A stretch of 64,000 bases of DNA from Azolla caroliniana (Eukaryota > Polypodiophyta): contig JBHGNT010000004.1 in assembly GCA_043228905.1 (NCBI GenBank), positions 14,446,001 to 14,510,000 on the forward strand. The letters are read 5' to 3'. The notes beneath the pieces were generated by a model. The model saw only the letters and a program-made list of their open reading frames with translations, did not search any database and was not told where the DNA came from. Position 1 is the first letter of the stretch. Each line of letters starts with the position of its first letter. This document shows, one piece after another, positions 1-10,719 of this stretch. Made by a program: the position numbers and the translations under genes.

Positions 1-2980
1 ATCATAAAGATAGTCTCAAAGAGTTGGAAATGAAATTCATCAAAAGTTAGTTGTCAAAATTTTACATGGTTTTGAGTTATTCAAATGGTTCCCAATGCCC
101 AAAATTTATCCAATGGAAAACAATGGCATTTGATAAAAGTTCTTTTAAACGGAGATGCTAAACCCTTTATAAAGATAAGAGGGAACCAATACAAGATGCA
201 ATGATTATGTATGTTAGACCTTGACCAACACATTGTTTTATCATGTCCAACCCATTCTTATAGTGGAAGAAACCTTATGCATAGAGGCAACACAACACAA
301 ACTATTACAAAGGATGGCACTTTGGAGGCAAGAATTGGGTTAGGATGGTGGAAAGCATCAAGATGGGATGACATTATTGTTCCATTTTTTATCACATTTT
401 GGGACTGCTTGAAGAAGGCCAAATTATGCATTGCAAATAAAACCTGGGAAGATTTGTAGAATCCCTTATACATGGGACAGAGGATTTGATTAAACATTGC
501 CCAAAGGTTTGATTAAACATAGTATAGTTCAATACATCAAGGTAGCTCCATTAGTGCAATATTCTACATGATTGCAACACGCCCATTGTTATTACAAATG
601 GATAATCTTGTGACATTTAGCCAATTGCATTTGGATGACTCATATTTTATGCCATGCGCATTCACAGAATATGCAAAGAGTAATGGATGCTCTTGAGTTG
701 ATGGCCTTTGTTGTTAGGTTGCATGTGAATTTCTACATCAAAACTCTCAATCTTGCACACATATGGTTGACATGCACAAGTATGGCCAAGGCATATAATC
801 CAAATAAGACCATAAGGCATTTTGGGTATCCTCTTGGTTAATATTCAACAAACAAGAAAACTCAAAGCAACCAAAGAACCGGACTATTACAGGTTGATTT
901 AGGAATAGTGCAATCGAGATTAATGGCTTATCTCGAGTATTGATTGCTTGTTGATTGGTGCAATCATGGATTTAAGTTGATTCAATCAAAGATATACATG
1001 TTATAAGAAAAGCTTGGTTGCTACGTACTTTAGCCCAACAAAGTCTCTAGTGTATGAAAATATTGGCTTGTTTGTTAGTACATCTTCAAACTCCTACTTT
1101 TGGTGTTTGGGAAATCACTTGTTGGGAAATGCGTGTTGGCAAGTTTAATGTTTGTACCAAAGGGTATCCCTTTAGCACCAAATTGGACAAAGATTAGAAG
1201 TTAATCCCACAAAAGCTTTGTTTGAACAAGGGAATGTATGCTAGTAACTCCATGAAATTTGAGTATCCATTGGAATTCTCTTTTTGATAACCCTTTAGCC
1301 AATGTGGAGCCATGTAGGGCATTTTGCATAGCGAATGGGGGAGGGCTTAACTTCAATCCAATCCATTAGGAGACAAACACTCGATCGCAAAGAAATAGTG
1401 ATGGCAAAGGGCATGCACTAACATTTCAAGATACAATTTAGGTCCTCAAACACAAATAAATTTGGTCTAAAATAATGGAATAATTGCAAGCATTTACCCT
1501 CATGTCACCTTTAGAAGCATAAAATAGATTTTTTTATTGAAATTTGAAGTGAGGTAACTTTTGTGTCCAATGAGGTCATAAAGAATTCACAAGCTATGCC
1601 TTCCCATCTCCTTGGGTCCAAGGGCATGAAAATGCTCTTTGGCAAATCACTAAATTTGAGGGATGGTGGAAGAAAAAACTTATTTTCCTTTGGAAATTAT
1701 GTTTATCCAATAGGATCACAACTAGTGGAAAGGATATTATTCATTCTCCTTGTGTGAGGTGTTGTAGCGGATTATAAATGATAACTCCTTGATATTGCAC
1801 CCCTTCAATAGTGAGAGTGTTATGTCCTTAGTGAGCATTTGCAAGAAGAGGAGCCGTTCTACCATGACTCTACAATTTTAGGTACCACTTTGTTATGACA
1901 TCATGATCAATCCTTGTGGGCCTTCTCCAAGATTTGAGTCCTTCATTAAGTTTAGATTAATTGCTAGCATTGTTGTTCATAAATTAGGTCGTTTGTGATG
2001 TGCTTCTTACTTAATAAATTTAATAGAGATGCATTTCTCAATTAACACAAATTATAATTTTTAATGGTTTGGTTGATTAATGTTGACTAAGTACTAGAAC
2101 ATTGCTAACCCAAATCTAGTAAACAAATAATAGAAAGAATACATTAGGGAGCAATTAATTGCATAATAGGTTATGACGAATTCACTAGACACACCTACAT
2201 CTTGATCAATCAATAAAAATTGGAATCAATGAATTCAGTTGACACATTCTCATACACTATCCTAAAGAGAGTGGAATTTTGATGAAGGCATGAATATGTG
2301 TGGAATTATGGGTTGGATAGAAGAATGACATTTTAATGAATTCGCCTATTAAAAAATTATACTTAATAAATTGAAATATGTTGTTTGAAAGAGCATAGAG
2401 AGTTTTACCGTAGTCCTTTAGGCAAACACTCTTTAACAATAAAATAAAAATCAAGAAGAAATTACACAACAATAACAACTAATTTGCCTACTTTCCTATA
2501 ACAAACAAATGAAATTCAGCCCCTTAGTTTAGAATAAAATATTTGGCACTAGGGGATGAAATAGCACCTGCCAAACTAAGAATTAGGGATGAAGGGTGTC
2601 CTCAACTAAGAATCATATGGTCTAACTCCAAACCAATGTGAATGATGATGAATTTATCATGCAAGGAGATGAAGGTATTTGATTGTGCACGGCAAGAACA
2701 CTTGGACATGATATGGAGTAATTGCAAATGACAAAAAGCGGAAATGGAGAATATTAGTGATCTAACTTGATTCTGTATGCTTATTGCATCATAGTGAAAA
2801 TGACTCTAAATTGAATAGGGTCAACATGTAAACAGAAAGTAAATTTAAGTTGAAGAAATATATTTATCTTGTGTAAAACTCTCAACAAGTCTCGAGTTCT
2901 TCTCTATTCACCCAAATACCTCTCTTCCACAACCAAGTTTAATTAATGATGATGACCTTTGGTGGGGTGGGGGGGGGGGT
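1..2980. other. AT-rich stretch without a recognised gene
   Basis: I see no recognisable coding domain, RNA gene or repeat boundary. The open frames are short (about 80 codons at most) and match no family I know. The segment ends in a G-rich run (about 2961-2980) directly against the outermost copia element. It could be an old decayed repeat or intergenic DNA. Confidence 0.6.
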
Positions 2981-3133
2981 TGTTGAAACTAGCCGTCAGG
3001 TGCGAAACAATATCATCACTCTTCAGATGAAGACCATCGAGTTGATAACAAATACAGAGATATATTAACATATTCTAGAAGGCAAAGAAAGCAACATAGA
3101 CAGGATCAATAGAAAAGGTAGCAAGAAGAGAAG
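2981..3133 (-). repeat. Copia 2 left LTR, outer part (continues at 21727)
   Basis: This is the first piece of the left LTR, cut by copia 1. The shared block begins around 3081 and reads into the copia 1 junction at 3133. The match resumes at 21727 once one AGAAG copy is removed. The first 100 bases have no counterpart in the right LTR, so the start at 2981 is inferred from a TG next to a G-run. Confidence 0.6.
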
Positions 3134-3435
3134 TGTTGAGAGTCGAACTCAACTTCCCATAGATAGGTTTCACACTAGCTCATGGACATGTTGGGCTAGT
3201 TTTGTAAATAGTAGAAAGGGCACTTTCCCTAGCTTAGTTGGTATATAAACCAACACATTGTAACTTAGTAATTGTTGGATGTTTTATGCTTTGATGTAAT
3301 TTTGGGTAATATACAGTTTGTCTCTCACTCACTCTCTCTCTCTCTGTCTTGAGACACACACACACATACACACACACACACACACACACATCTTCCGTTG
3401 CATTACAACCACTCTTGCCTCCTCTTTTCTTCACA
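3134..3435 (+). repeat. Copia 1 5' LTR
   Basis: This LTR runs from TGTTGAGAG to TTCACA. It has a likely TATA motif in TTGGTATATAAACC (about 3237-3250). A CT-rich and (CA)n tract (about 3325-3390) lies downstream. Its partner is 21439-21726. Confidence 0.93.
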
Positions 3436-3447
3436 TGGTATCAGAGC
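3436..3447 (+). promoter_or_regulatory. Copia 1 primer binding site (initiator tRNA-Met type)
   Basis: TGGTATCAGAGC directly follows the 5' LTR. This is the standard plant copia PBS, complementary to the 3' end of initiator tRNA-Met. Confidence 0.93.
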
Positions 3448-3536
3448 GTGTGGTTGCCTGATCAAGCATTTTCGACTGTGTTGTGCTGCACGCCGACGAT
3501 CAACAGTACCGACCCATCGACAAAGAAGGAATCACC

Positions 3537-4395
3537 ATGAATACTCAAATGGGAAGCGCCCTTCCTACCGAGAAGCTCGACAGAACGAACTTTGCATCTT
3601 GGAAATACAAGATGCATCAATATCTTGTCGGAAAAGGCTACTGGAGCTACATCGAAGGAACTCACGAATCACACCCCAACCCAACACACGCCGACTATCC
3701 CGCTTGGGAGCAGGCCGCAAGCCGTGTGTTGTATTGCCTTGCATCATGCGTTCATGATCACATGCTTGGCTACATTCGAGAGGCAAAAAGGCCGAAGCAA
3801 GCATGGGAAAACCTCAAGAAGATTCTTGCAGCCAATACGGCCGCACGAAAGCTCCAACTTCGATAGAAGCTGAACAATCTTCAACAAAGGGACATGTCAA
3901 TCGGAAACTACACCTTAAAGATCAAGGAGTTGTGTGATGCCCTTGGATCAATCAATGTTAGCATTGACGATGAAGAAATGGTGCAGGTATGCCTCAATGG
4001 CTTGGCACTGCGCTTTGGCGCAATAAGATTGGTTGTTCTCGTGAGAGAGAATCCTCCCTCTTTTGATCTCCAATCATTGTTGCTGGTCAAAGCGAATCAC
4101 ATGCGTCAAAGGAACAACGCGCATTAAGGAAAAATGCTATATTCGAACTTCGATGGAGGAAGAGGACAAAGCCGCGGTAGGAGAGGTTGATTCGGCCAAG
4201 GTTGACACAACCAAGAGCGTAACTCCCACTAATGGCAAGCGGACAGAAACGGCCCCAGAGAGTTCGGCGGAAGGGGGAGTCATCACGTCGGACCAAGCAA
4301 CCGTAGGAACCCAGTTGAGTGCGGGTACTGTGGAAAACTTGGCCACTACGAAGAGGAGTGTCGAAAGAAGAAGCATGAGTAAGGCTGACAACTAA
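3537..4395 (+). pseudogene. Copia 1 gag (UBN2-type, with CCHC knuckle), broken
   Basis: The ATG at 3537 opens a copia Gag frame (MNTQMGSALPTEKLDRTNFA, then a WKYKMHQYL block). It corresponds to the UBN2/gag-polypeptide domain that forms the virus-like particle. A stop (TAG, 3864-3866) interrupts it at LQLR, and the frame resumes as KLNNLQQRDMS. Further stops and shifts follow near 4127-4205. A nucleic-acid-binding zinc knuckle, CGYCGKLGHYEEEC (CX2CX4HX4C), lies at 4320-4361. The protein could not be made in one piece. The sequence jumps from just after the knuckle to the integrase core, so the protease and GAG-pre-integrase regions are gone. Confidence 0.88.
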
Positions 4396-4464
4396 CAAAT
4401 TACGCCACGAACTCCGACTACGGCGACCGTGACGAAATGTTCATAATGAACCAACCCAGACAGC

Positions 4465-5128
4465 AACACTCGGCGAATGCCGATACTATGTCACGTTCAT
4501 CGACCACTTCTCTAGGAACACCTAGATCTATCCGATGAAGCAAAAGAGTGAAGTGTTCAGGCACTTCCAGACATTCAAAGCCGAAGTCGAAAAAACTTCG
4601 GGTCGGCATGTACGTTGTCTTCGATCAGATGGAGGCAAAGACTATTTTTCGGATGAATTTACGGCGTATCTCCGAAAAGAAGGAATCCGATGAGAGTTCT
4701 CGTGTCAACACACGCCTCAGCAAAACGGTGTAGCAAAGTGCAAAAATCGCCATGTAGTAGAAATTGCACGAGCCATGATGAACGAGAAGAACCTGCCGAA
4801 ATCATAATGGGCAGAAGCGGCAAATACGGCTGTATATCTCATGACCAGGTGCACAACCTCAAGAGTACACGATATAACTCCGCATGAGAAGTTCTTCGGA
4901 AAGAAGCCGGACTTGTCACATGTCCGTATTTTCGGTTCTATCGCCTACATAAATATTCCCGACGATACGCGGCAAAATCTTGACCCAAAGTTGGAGAAAT
5001 GTATCCTCGTAAGATACTCACTCGAACAAAAGGGGTACAAATGCTACAACCCATCTACCCATAAGGTTTGAACAAGTCGAGACGTAGTCTTTGACGAATA
5101 CGCATCCTGGTACGCACTAGAAAATACC
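4465..5128 (+). pseudogene. Copia 1 integrase core (5' part of split pol), broken
   Basis: This is an rve-type integrase with recognisable blocks: YVTFIDHFSR (first catalytic Asp), LRSDGGKDYFSDEF (second Asp), and HTPQQNG followed by a VAKCKNR block where the family has the catalytic Glu. The HGYKCYNPSTHKV-like end block follows. Several stops and frameshifts are present. The normal GVAERKNR motif reads AKCKNR here, so the catalytic glutamate position is altered. The frame is cut at 5128 by gypsy A and picks up at 19375 on the far side. Confidence 0.88.
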
Positions 5129-5258
5129 TGTCAGGAATAGTACTAAAACAAAGAGAGAATTAGTATTGGAAAAGGGAAGTACTATTAGTACTAAGAGGAC
5201 GGGACTGCGTAAGACTCCCGAGAGAGGAAGAGAGAAGAGGAGAGAGAGAGATAGCGAG

Positions 5259-5299
<41 letters not shown>

Positions 5300-5587
5300 G
5301 ATGATAACAGAGGATATATTATGTGAAGAGTAAGTACAAAAGGGCTATGAGGCTTAAGATTGGCGTTGAACCAATTTGGTTCAAAATAATCCCTGGCGCC
5401 TTCTTTTATAGTGTTCTTAGGAGTAATCTTGAAGCTTCTAGAATGTTCCAGGGAAATCTAGAATATACATTAATTTCCTATAATAAAACTTAAATGAAAA
5501 GAATATCCTACGTATTACAATAGATGGTATAATGGTCAAGAGCTCGACCCATATAACATAAGGTCATGGATTTGAGTCTTGCCATCA
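5129..5587 (-). repeat. Gypsy A 3' LTR (left side)
   Basis: It matches 18913-19369 closely, including the TATA region, the ACCAA/TTGGTT palindrome and a (GA)n tract (about 5260-5295). The end next to the PPT reads CCATCA where the other copy reads CCATATCATGACA, so a few bases are missing at the U3 tip. Confidence 0.92.
5523..5586 (+). repeat. tRNA-like module inside the gypsy A LTR
   Basis: Read on the plus strand (antisense to the element), GATGGTA at 5523-5529 can pair with TGCCATC at 5580-5586, like a 7-bp acceptor stem. A box-A-like TATAATGGTCAAGAGC and a box-B-like GGATTTGAGTCT lie between. At 64 nt it is too short for a normal tRNA, so it is probably a relic or a borrowed Pol III promoter module. 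Copies lie at 19298-19361 and 58690-58753 (minus). Confidence 0.5.
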
Positions 5588-5600
5588 TCTCCCCCTTAAG
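5588..5600 (-). other. Gypsy A polypurine tract
   Basis: On the minus strand CTTAAGGGGGAGA directly precedes the 3' LTR. It is the expected primer site for plus-strand DNA synthesis. Gypsy C has a matching tract at 63905-63918. Confidence 0.85.
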
Positions 5601-7136
5601 AGGACGAGTGGAACGAGTCGGCGTTGATTGCGAACCAGGTTTGTCCGGATACTTTTGGTGGAACTCAGGAAGAAGATCCTGAGCATTGGCGACATGCTCG
5701 ACGAGTTCCCAAGTACGTTCGCTCGGACTATAGCCGAGCCAATTGACCAAATAATAAAGTTTGTTGCAAACAAGTTTGGAATCGAGGACGACAACAACTT
5801 TATACTCCGGGCCGGCTTCCACCTCAAGTGGGGGCGGCGGTGGTGTAACACGATCATGAATAGTGTTTGCTTTATAAGGTTCAAGAAGAGAGCTATGGAA
5901 AACCAGATGTATCTAAAGATACGGAGGGAGATCAAGGCGGAACGTGACATTATTAACCTTACTAGGAATACGGAAAGGACCAAGTCGTCGATAATCCAAC
6001 TTGTTGCACGGTCGAGTAGTCTTGATGTGACGACGTAAGAGCCATACTCGATCTTTGATGGCAAAAGAGGAGGGAAGCCGATGACGATCCACATAAGTCT
6101 TCTGTGTGTGTTGAGCATGACGAAGATGAGTAGAGAGATCCATCTGGATCTTGCATAGCCTCTCCAAATGATCCTCGGCACGAGGATTGGTAGGTAGCTC
6201 CGGGGTGTCGATCACCGACCAACGAGGATGAGAACCGATATAAGTGTAAAATGGGGAGACCCGAGTCAAGGACTGAACAACATTAGTATATGCAAACTCC
6301 GCAAAGTGGAGAATCTCAGCCCAATCGTCCTGTTGATAGCTCAGAAAACATCGGAGATATTGTTCCAACGTTTGGTTTGTTCGTTCCGCCTGCCCATCGG
6401 TCTGGGGATGGTAGCCGGAGGAGAGGTTGCAAGAGACCTTGAGCATCTTGAAGAGATGCTGCCAAAATTTGGAGACGAATTGAGGTCCTCGGTCACTGAT
6501 GATACTGTTTGAGAGGCCATGATGCCGAAATACCTCACGCATGACAAGGGCGGCGGTTTCCTCGCTAGTGATGGCCTTAGTACACGGCACAAAATGTGCC
6601 ATCTTAGTATATCTATCGACGACGGTTAAGATAGCATCAAACCCCTTCGAGACCGGCAGATCTGTGATAAAATCAAGACAAATAGACTACCATGGCTTAC
6701 TTGGAATCGGTAAGGGTTCCAACAAGCCATATGGATGGTGTCCGGGCATCTTTGCTCGGCAGCAAGCATCACAAGTCCGAATGTAGTCGTTGACAAAACG
6801 TCGCATATGGGGCCACCAAAAAGATCGTTGAACGAGATCCAACGTCTTAGTACTACCGAAATGTCCCGCCGTATGGGTGTCGTGACAATTTTGAATGATT
6901 TGAAGGCGACATGAGAAATCAGGGACATATACAAGCTTTTTAAAGAATAACAAACCATCATGATATTCGAATTGTTGGTAGTCCATACCTGGTTGTTGAG
7001 ATTGGGAACATGATGCCCGAGAGGTATCAATGTGCACCAGAATGTCTTGAGCAAAACTGTTTGTCTTCAAGTTCGCACGTATGGCATCGGTAATCCGGGA
7101 ATCCATTGGGGTGTGAAAAATCCTTGTTGTGTGCAA
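5592..7136 (-). pseudogene. Gypsy A integrase with C-terminal chromodomain, broken
   Basis: The order is: an HHCC zinc-binding block (HDTHTAGHFGSTKTL, then RTCDACCRAK); the rve core with LDFITDLPVSKGF (Asp), IISDRGPQF (Asp) and YHPQTDGQAERTNQ (Glu); a LGPFRI/LDLPP block; and a chromodomain (about 5600-5822) with YKVVVVLDS, KLYYLVNWLGYS and RTWELVEHV. Chromodomains of this kind steer integration to marked chromatin. The core triad is present, but there is a stop after SKPW near 6687 and a stop plus shift near 5913 before the chromodomain. The chromodomain keeps the aromatic Y/W/W-type positions. Confidence 0.92.
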
Positions 7137-8640
7137 TCATGTTGGTCCCAAGACTACTTGCTTTTGATTATCAAACGCTAGATCACCAGGACGAGGTGCA
7201 AGATATGAACACCGTGATAGCGCATCTGCTTTTCCTTGCTACTTCCGCAGTCGATATGTGATTTTGAAGTCAAAACGCATGAGGAATTGAGCCCACCGAG
7301 CTTGCCGTCGATTTAGCACCTGAGCGTTCTAGAAATAAGCAAGATTTTTGTGATCACTAAAGATGATGACCTGATGTGGAGAGCCCTCTAAGAAATGCCG
7401 CCATTGACAAAGGAATCCACGATGGCTAATAACTCCTTGTCATGTATTTCGTAGTTGATTTCTACGGCATCGAATTTGTGCGAATGGAAAGCCACAGGAT
7501 GTAACTCTCCTTTATCTCCTTGTTGAGAAAGGATGCTACCAAGGACGAAATCCGATGTGTCGGCCTCCATGATGAATGGTTTGTTTGTATCCACATGAGC
7601 TAGAATAGGAGCTGATGTAAAGGCTTACTTAAGATGCCGAAAAGCCATGTCCGCTTCATTGGACCAAAGAAATGCTTGTCCCTTCTTCGTAAGTTGTGTG
7701 AGAGGTAAAATAATCTTCGAGTAATCCTATATAAACTTGTGGTAGAAGTTAGCAAAACCTAGAAAACATTGTACATCTCGTACCGATGGAATTTGCCACT
7801 CTAGCACAATTTGGACTTTAGCTGGATCCATGGAGATGCCCCTTGAGGAGATGACGTAGCCTAGAAATTCCACTTGCTTGCAGTCAAAGCTACATTTTTC
7901 TAGCTTGGCATAAAGTCCATTCTCGCGGAGTCGTTTTAGTACTAATAGTACATAAGAATCATGCTCTTCCTGGGTCTATGAATAAATCAATAGATCATCC
8001 AAATAAATGATCAAACAGATATCCAAGAGGTCTCTAAATATATCATTTGCCATGTGTTGGAAGACTATGGGTGCATTGGTTAGATTGAATGGCATAACGG
8101 TATACTCGAAATGCCCATACCGCGTGCGAAAGGCGGTCTTCCATTCATCTCCTGATCGGATTCGCACGAGGTTATACGCTCCTCGTAGATCGATTTTTGT
8201 AAAAAACTTGGCACCATTAACTCGCTCTAAAAGACTTGATATAAGAGGAAGTGCATACCTATTCCGGATGGTGACTTTATTCAAGTCGCGGTAATCAACG
8301 ACGAGAGGAAGTGAGCCATCTTTCTTCTTGACAAAGAAGATGGGTGCACCGGCCAGAGATTTCGAATGACGAATAAACCCGCTTGCCAAGTTCTCCTCTA
8401 TGTAGGCTCGAAGGAATTCTAACTCTTTGGGTGACAAGTTGTAGATTGGTCCCCATGGTGGCTCTGCTCCTGGTTGTAAATCAATGGGACAATCATAGGG
8501 ACGATGATGAGGAAGAGTACTGGCTTTTACCTTGTCAAATACATCGGCATAAGGATGATATTTCGCCGGAAGTTGCACTAGGGATTCCTTCTTAATAGTG
8601 CTAGAAGGATGTATTGATATTGCAAATAGGAACATTGCCT
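7137..8640 (-). pseudogene. Gypsy A reverse transcriptase and RNase H, broken
   Basis: The RT is well preserved at 7976-8635: [11 protein letters not shown], the [20 protein letters not shown] block, [13 protein letters not shown], and the catalytic [12 protein letters not shown] stop follows YS at about 7976-7978. The thumb/connection (VEFLGYVIS) and RNase H start ([31 protein letters not shown]) continue to about 7390, with stops at FI*DYSK and LK*AFTSAP. The rest of RNase H to about 7200 is readable only in pieces. The YLDD residues are intact. Confidence 0.9.
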
Positions 8641-9299
8641 CCTTGTGTCCTTCTTCGCGTAATTGATGGAGTGAAATGGTCCAAACTCGATGAGTAGATT
8701 CTTGGGGTTGTCAATATCAGACTTCTCTTGTTCTCCAATCTATGTCTGGATTATGTAATTCAAACCAAGGTAATCCCAGGACAATGGGATGCTCTGGACT
8801 ACTAATTATATTGAATTTTACTACACAGAAAACTATCTAGGACAACTTGAATGGGTTTTGACTCTTCTACAATATTCCCGAAAGCAATGGGACGACCATC
8901 AATGACTACTGCAGATGCGGGGCAAGGAAGTTTTCTTAAGGATATCTGAGAAGCTTGGGCAAAATTTCGATCCATGAAACAGGAATTGGCTCCGGAATCT
9001 AGAAGTGCTAGGACGTATACTGGAGGAGTAATTTTAGTATTAACCATGACTTGGGCTAGGAACACATTGCTAACTTGCTTGGAGGGAATGGAACCACTAA
9101 TGGGTTGTACAGATATAGGGTTCTCCAACCAAACGGCTCCTATTTTGGCTGGACTCAGTCATTTAACTCTTCATTTAATTGACTAAGGATTTCAAATTTG
9201 TTTGAGATACTTGGGCTAGTAGTACTATTAATACTATCAGACACTCCTAAGGGAAGAATTAACTCGGGTTTAGTACAGGCTACGATTTGATTTACCTGT
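8641..9299 (-). pseudogene. Gypsy A aspartic protease region
   Basis: ALLDSGANSCFMDRNFAQ (within 8802-9128) is the retropepsin active-site block with DSG intact. The linker to RT (8641-8800, including the VLGLPWFELHNPDIDW-type block) has a frameshift. Upstream, at 9300-9304, gypsy B interrupts the gag-protease linker; the gag zinc knuckle continues at 17859. Confidence 0.85.
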
Positions 9300-9304
9300 C
9301 TTCT

Positions 9305-9741
9305 TGTTACCGATTAGGAACACGGTTTGCAGTCAGTCCTTCGACCTAGACCTCCAAGTGGTTGTGGAACAACGAATAGGCGTCTATGCGTAATGCGTAG
9401 GGGAATGTTCCCTGTAACCTATCAGCGTATAAGGGAGACGGCTACAACCGACTCCTTAGCAATGGTTACACTTACGTTCTTACACGCTCAGGTATTCTAG
9501 ACATACAATAGATTAGCCGTAGCTATACACAGACTTTCAGAGAAGTTAGAATTCTATTATGATACGTTCCTTTACATTCCAAAATTACACGCTCCCTCTA
9601 TCAGAGGTTTTCTACCCTTTATATACGCAGGGTCTATTTAGTCATTCACGCTTCCTGCATGAACCGTTACATGCGTTATGATCTTATATTATTTCTTATT
9701 CCTACGCTCTTTTCCGTCGGTTACTATTCCGGCGGACAACA
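9305..9741 (-). repeat. Gypsy B 3' LTR (left side)
   Basis: Same length as 17417-17853 and nearly identical. The inner boundary, 9741/9742, is not followed by a pyrimidine-rich tract on the plus strand, so no normal PPT is visible at this end. A likely TATA motif on the plus strand (TTTATATACGC, about 9617) would not be in the element's sense. Confidence 0.93.
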
Positions 9742-9743
9742 CC

Positions 9744-9778
9744 TGGCACGCTTGTGGGACACTGCCCTGGCACGTTGG
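9744..9778 (+). repeat. Inverted PBS-like repeats at the 3' end of gypsy B
   Basis: TGGCACGCTTG (9744-9754) and TGGCACGTTGG (9768-9778) lie on the plus strand next to the left LTR. The PBS candidate at the other end of the element reads TGGCACGCTTGG on the minus strand (17401-17412). The two internal ends are thus short inverted repeats of each other, where a PPT would be expected at the left. Confidence 0.6.
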
Positions 9779-9901
9779 ACCCATCCTGATAATCTTCTTC
9801 CAAAATGGCCCGGATGTTTGGCTCTGTTGCGGTGTCCGCGTCCGGAGGCGACATAGTGGCTTAATCGGGATATTAGTGATTGTTTCACTAGATGAAAAAG
9901 G

Positions 9902-10719
9902 TTACATTTCAGGCCACCAAGGTTTAATCTTCTTCCGGCCCGTAGGTGCATCGTGGTGGGGCTCCCCTGTTTGGTCGGAATGGTTTCTCCCGGTTTCGCA
10001 GTCGTCGTGTGTGGTTGGTCCGGGTACGGTGGGCTCTTCTTGAGCTAGTGGGTTGGGCTCCGTCGTCGTCATGCTTGCGATCGACTGCGGCACTGTCTCA
10101 ATCGTTACTTCCTCCGCGGTGTCGGCCGTCTTTGTACGTTCCGGGGAGTGGGGCTGCGATTCCGCCTGGCCCACACCGTTCTCCGTGTGGTCCGATGATA
10201 GCGTAGGCTCGTGCGGATGAACCTCCTCTTGGGCAGTGGTTTCGTTGTTTGGTACTGTGGGGGACTCCGCTCATCGGTCCGCGCAGTTCACCGTCGTTGT
10301 AATTTTTGGTGATCTGGCCTGAGGTTCCTGTTCTTCGGCCGTGCCCAGATTGGCGTCTCGCTGGATTCCTCATTTGTTCGCGTGTTGCCGGCTTGTGTGA
10401 TCTAGTGAAATAGCTCCTCCTAGCTTTCACCAAAATCGTCTAAGAGTTGCACGAGTTCTTCAGAGTGTTGGTTTGCTAGTGCACGATAGTCTTGCGCTAG
10501 GTCCTCTCGTACGACCGCAATGCTCTCCTCATTTAGTTTATAGAAACCTCGGCTGTCTTTTCGCCGGTTCTCCCAGTCTGCACGATACGCGTACAATTCC
10601 GCTGCCTGGGTTGCCCACGCCATCCATCCTTTGTCCAGCGCCATTTTCAATTGCACTGTGAACCTCTCCCAATTTTTTTGGAGAAGGATACGCACGTTGT
10701 CGTAGTGTATTTCGTACAC
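9902..10719 (-). pseudogene. Gypsy B extra coding region, 3' part (unknown product)
   Basis: I do not recognise this product. Frames at 10420-10728 (YDNVRILLQKNWERFTVQLK; ALDKGWMAWATQAAELYAYR; ANQHSEELVQLLDDFGES) look alpha-helical. They are followed by basic, low-complexity frames at 10098-10433 (RRSYFTRSHKPATREQMRN) and an acidic Pro/Thr/Glu-rich tail at 9902-10174 (IETVPQSIASMTTTEPNPLA). Stops or shifts separate the pieces. It has no integrase core, chromodomain or envelope features such as a signal peptide or membrane anchor. The GC content and reading bias agree with the upstream 11346-13110 region, so it is probably the C-terminal part of the same protein. Confidence 0.55.

Noticed and set aside
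1-2980. Possible decayed gene at 211-459 or 635-841
   Set aside because: The frames are short, with no domain and no supporting neighbours.
3234-3434. Open frames rich in Val/Cys or His/Thr repeats near 3234-3540
   Set aside because: They are translations of the (CA)n tract of the copia 1 LTR.
5523-5586. A tRNA gene
   Set aside because: It is only 64 nt, has a weak T stem and no clear anticodon arm, and is repeated in LTRs. I kept it as a tRNA-like module.
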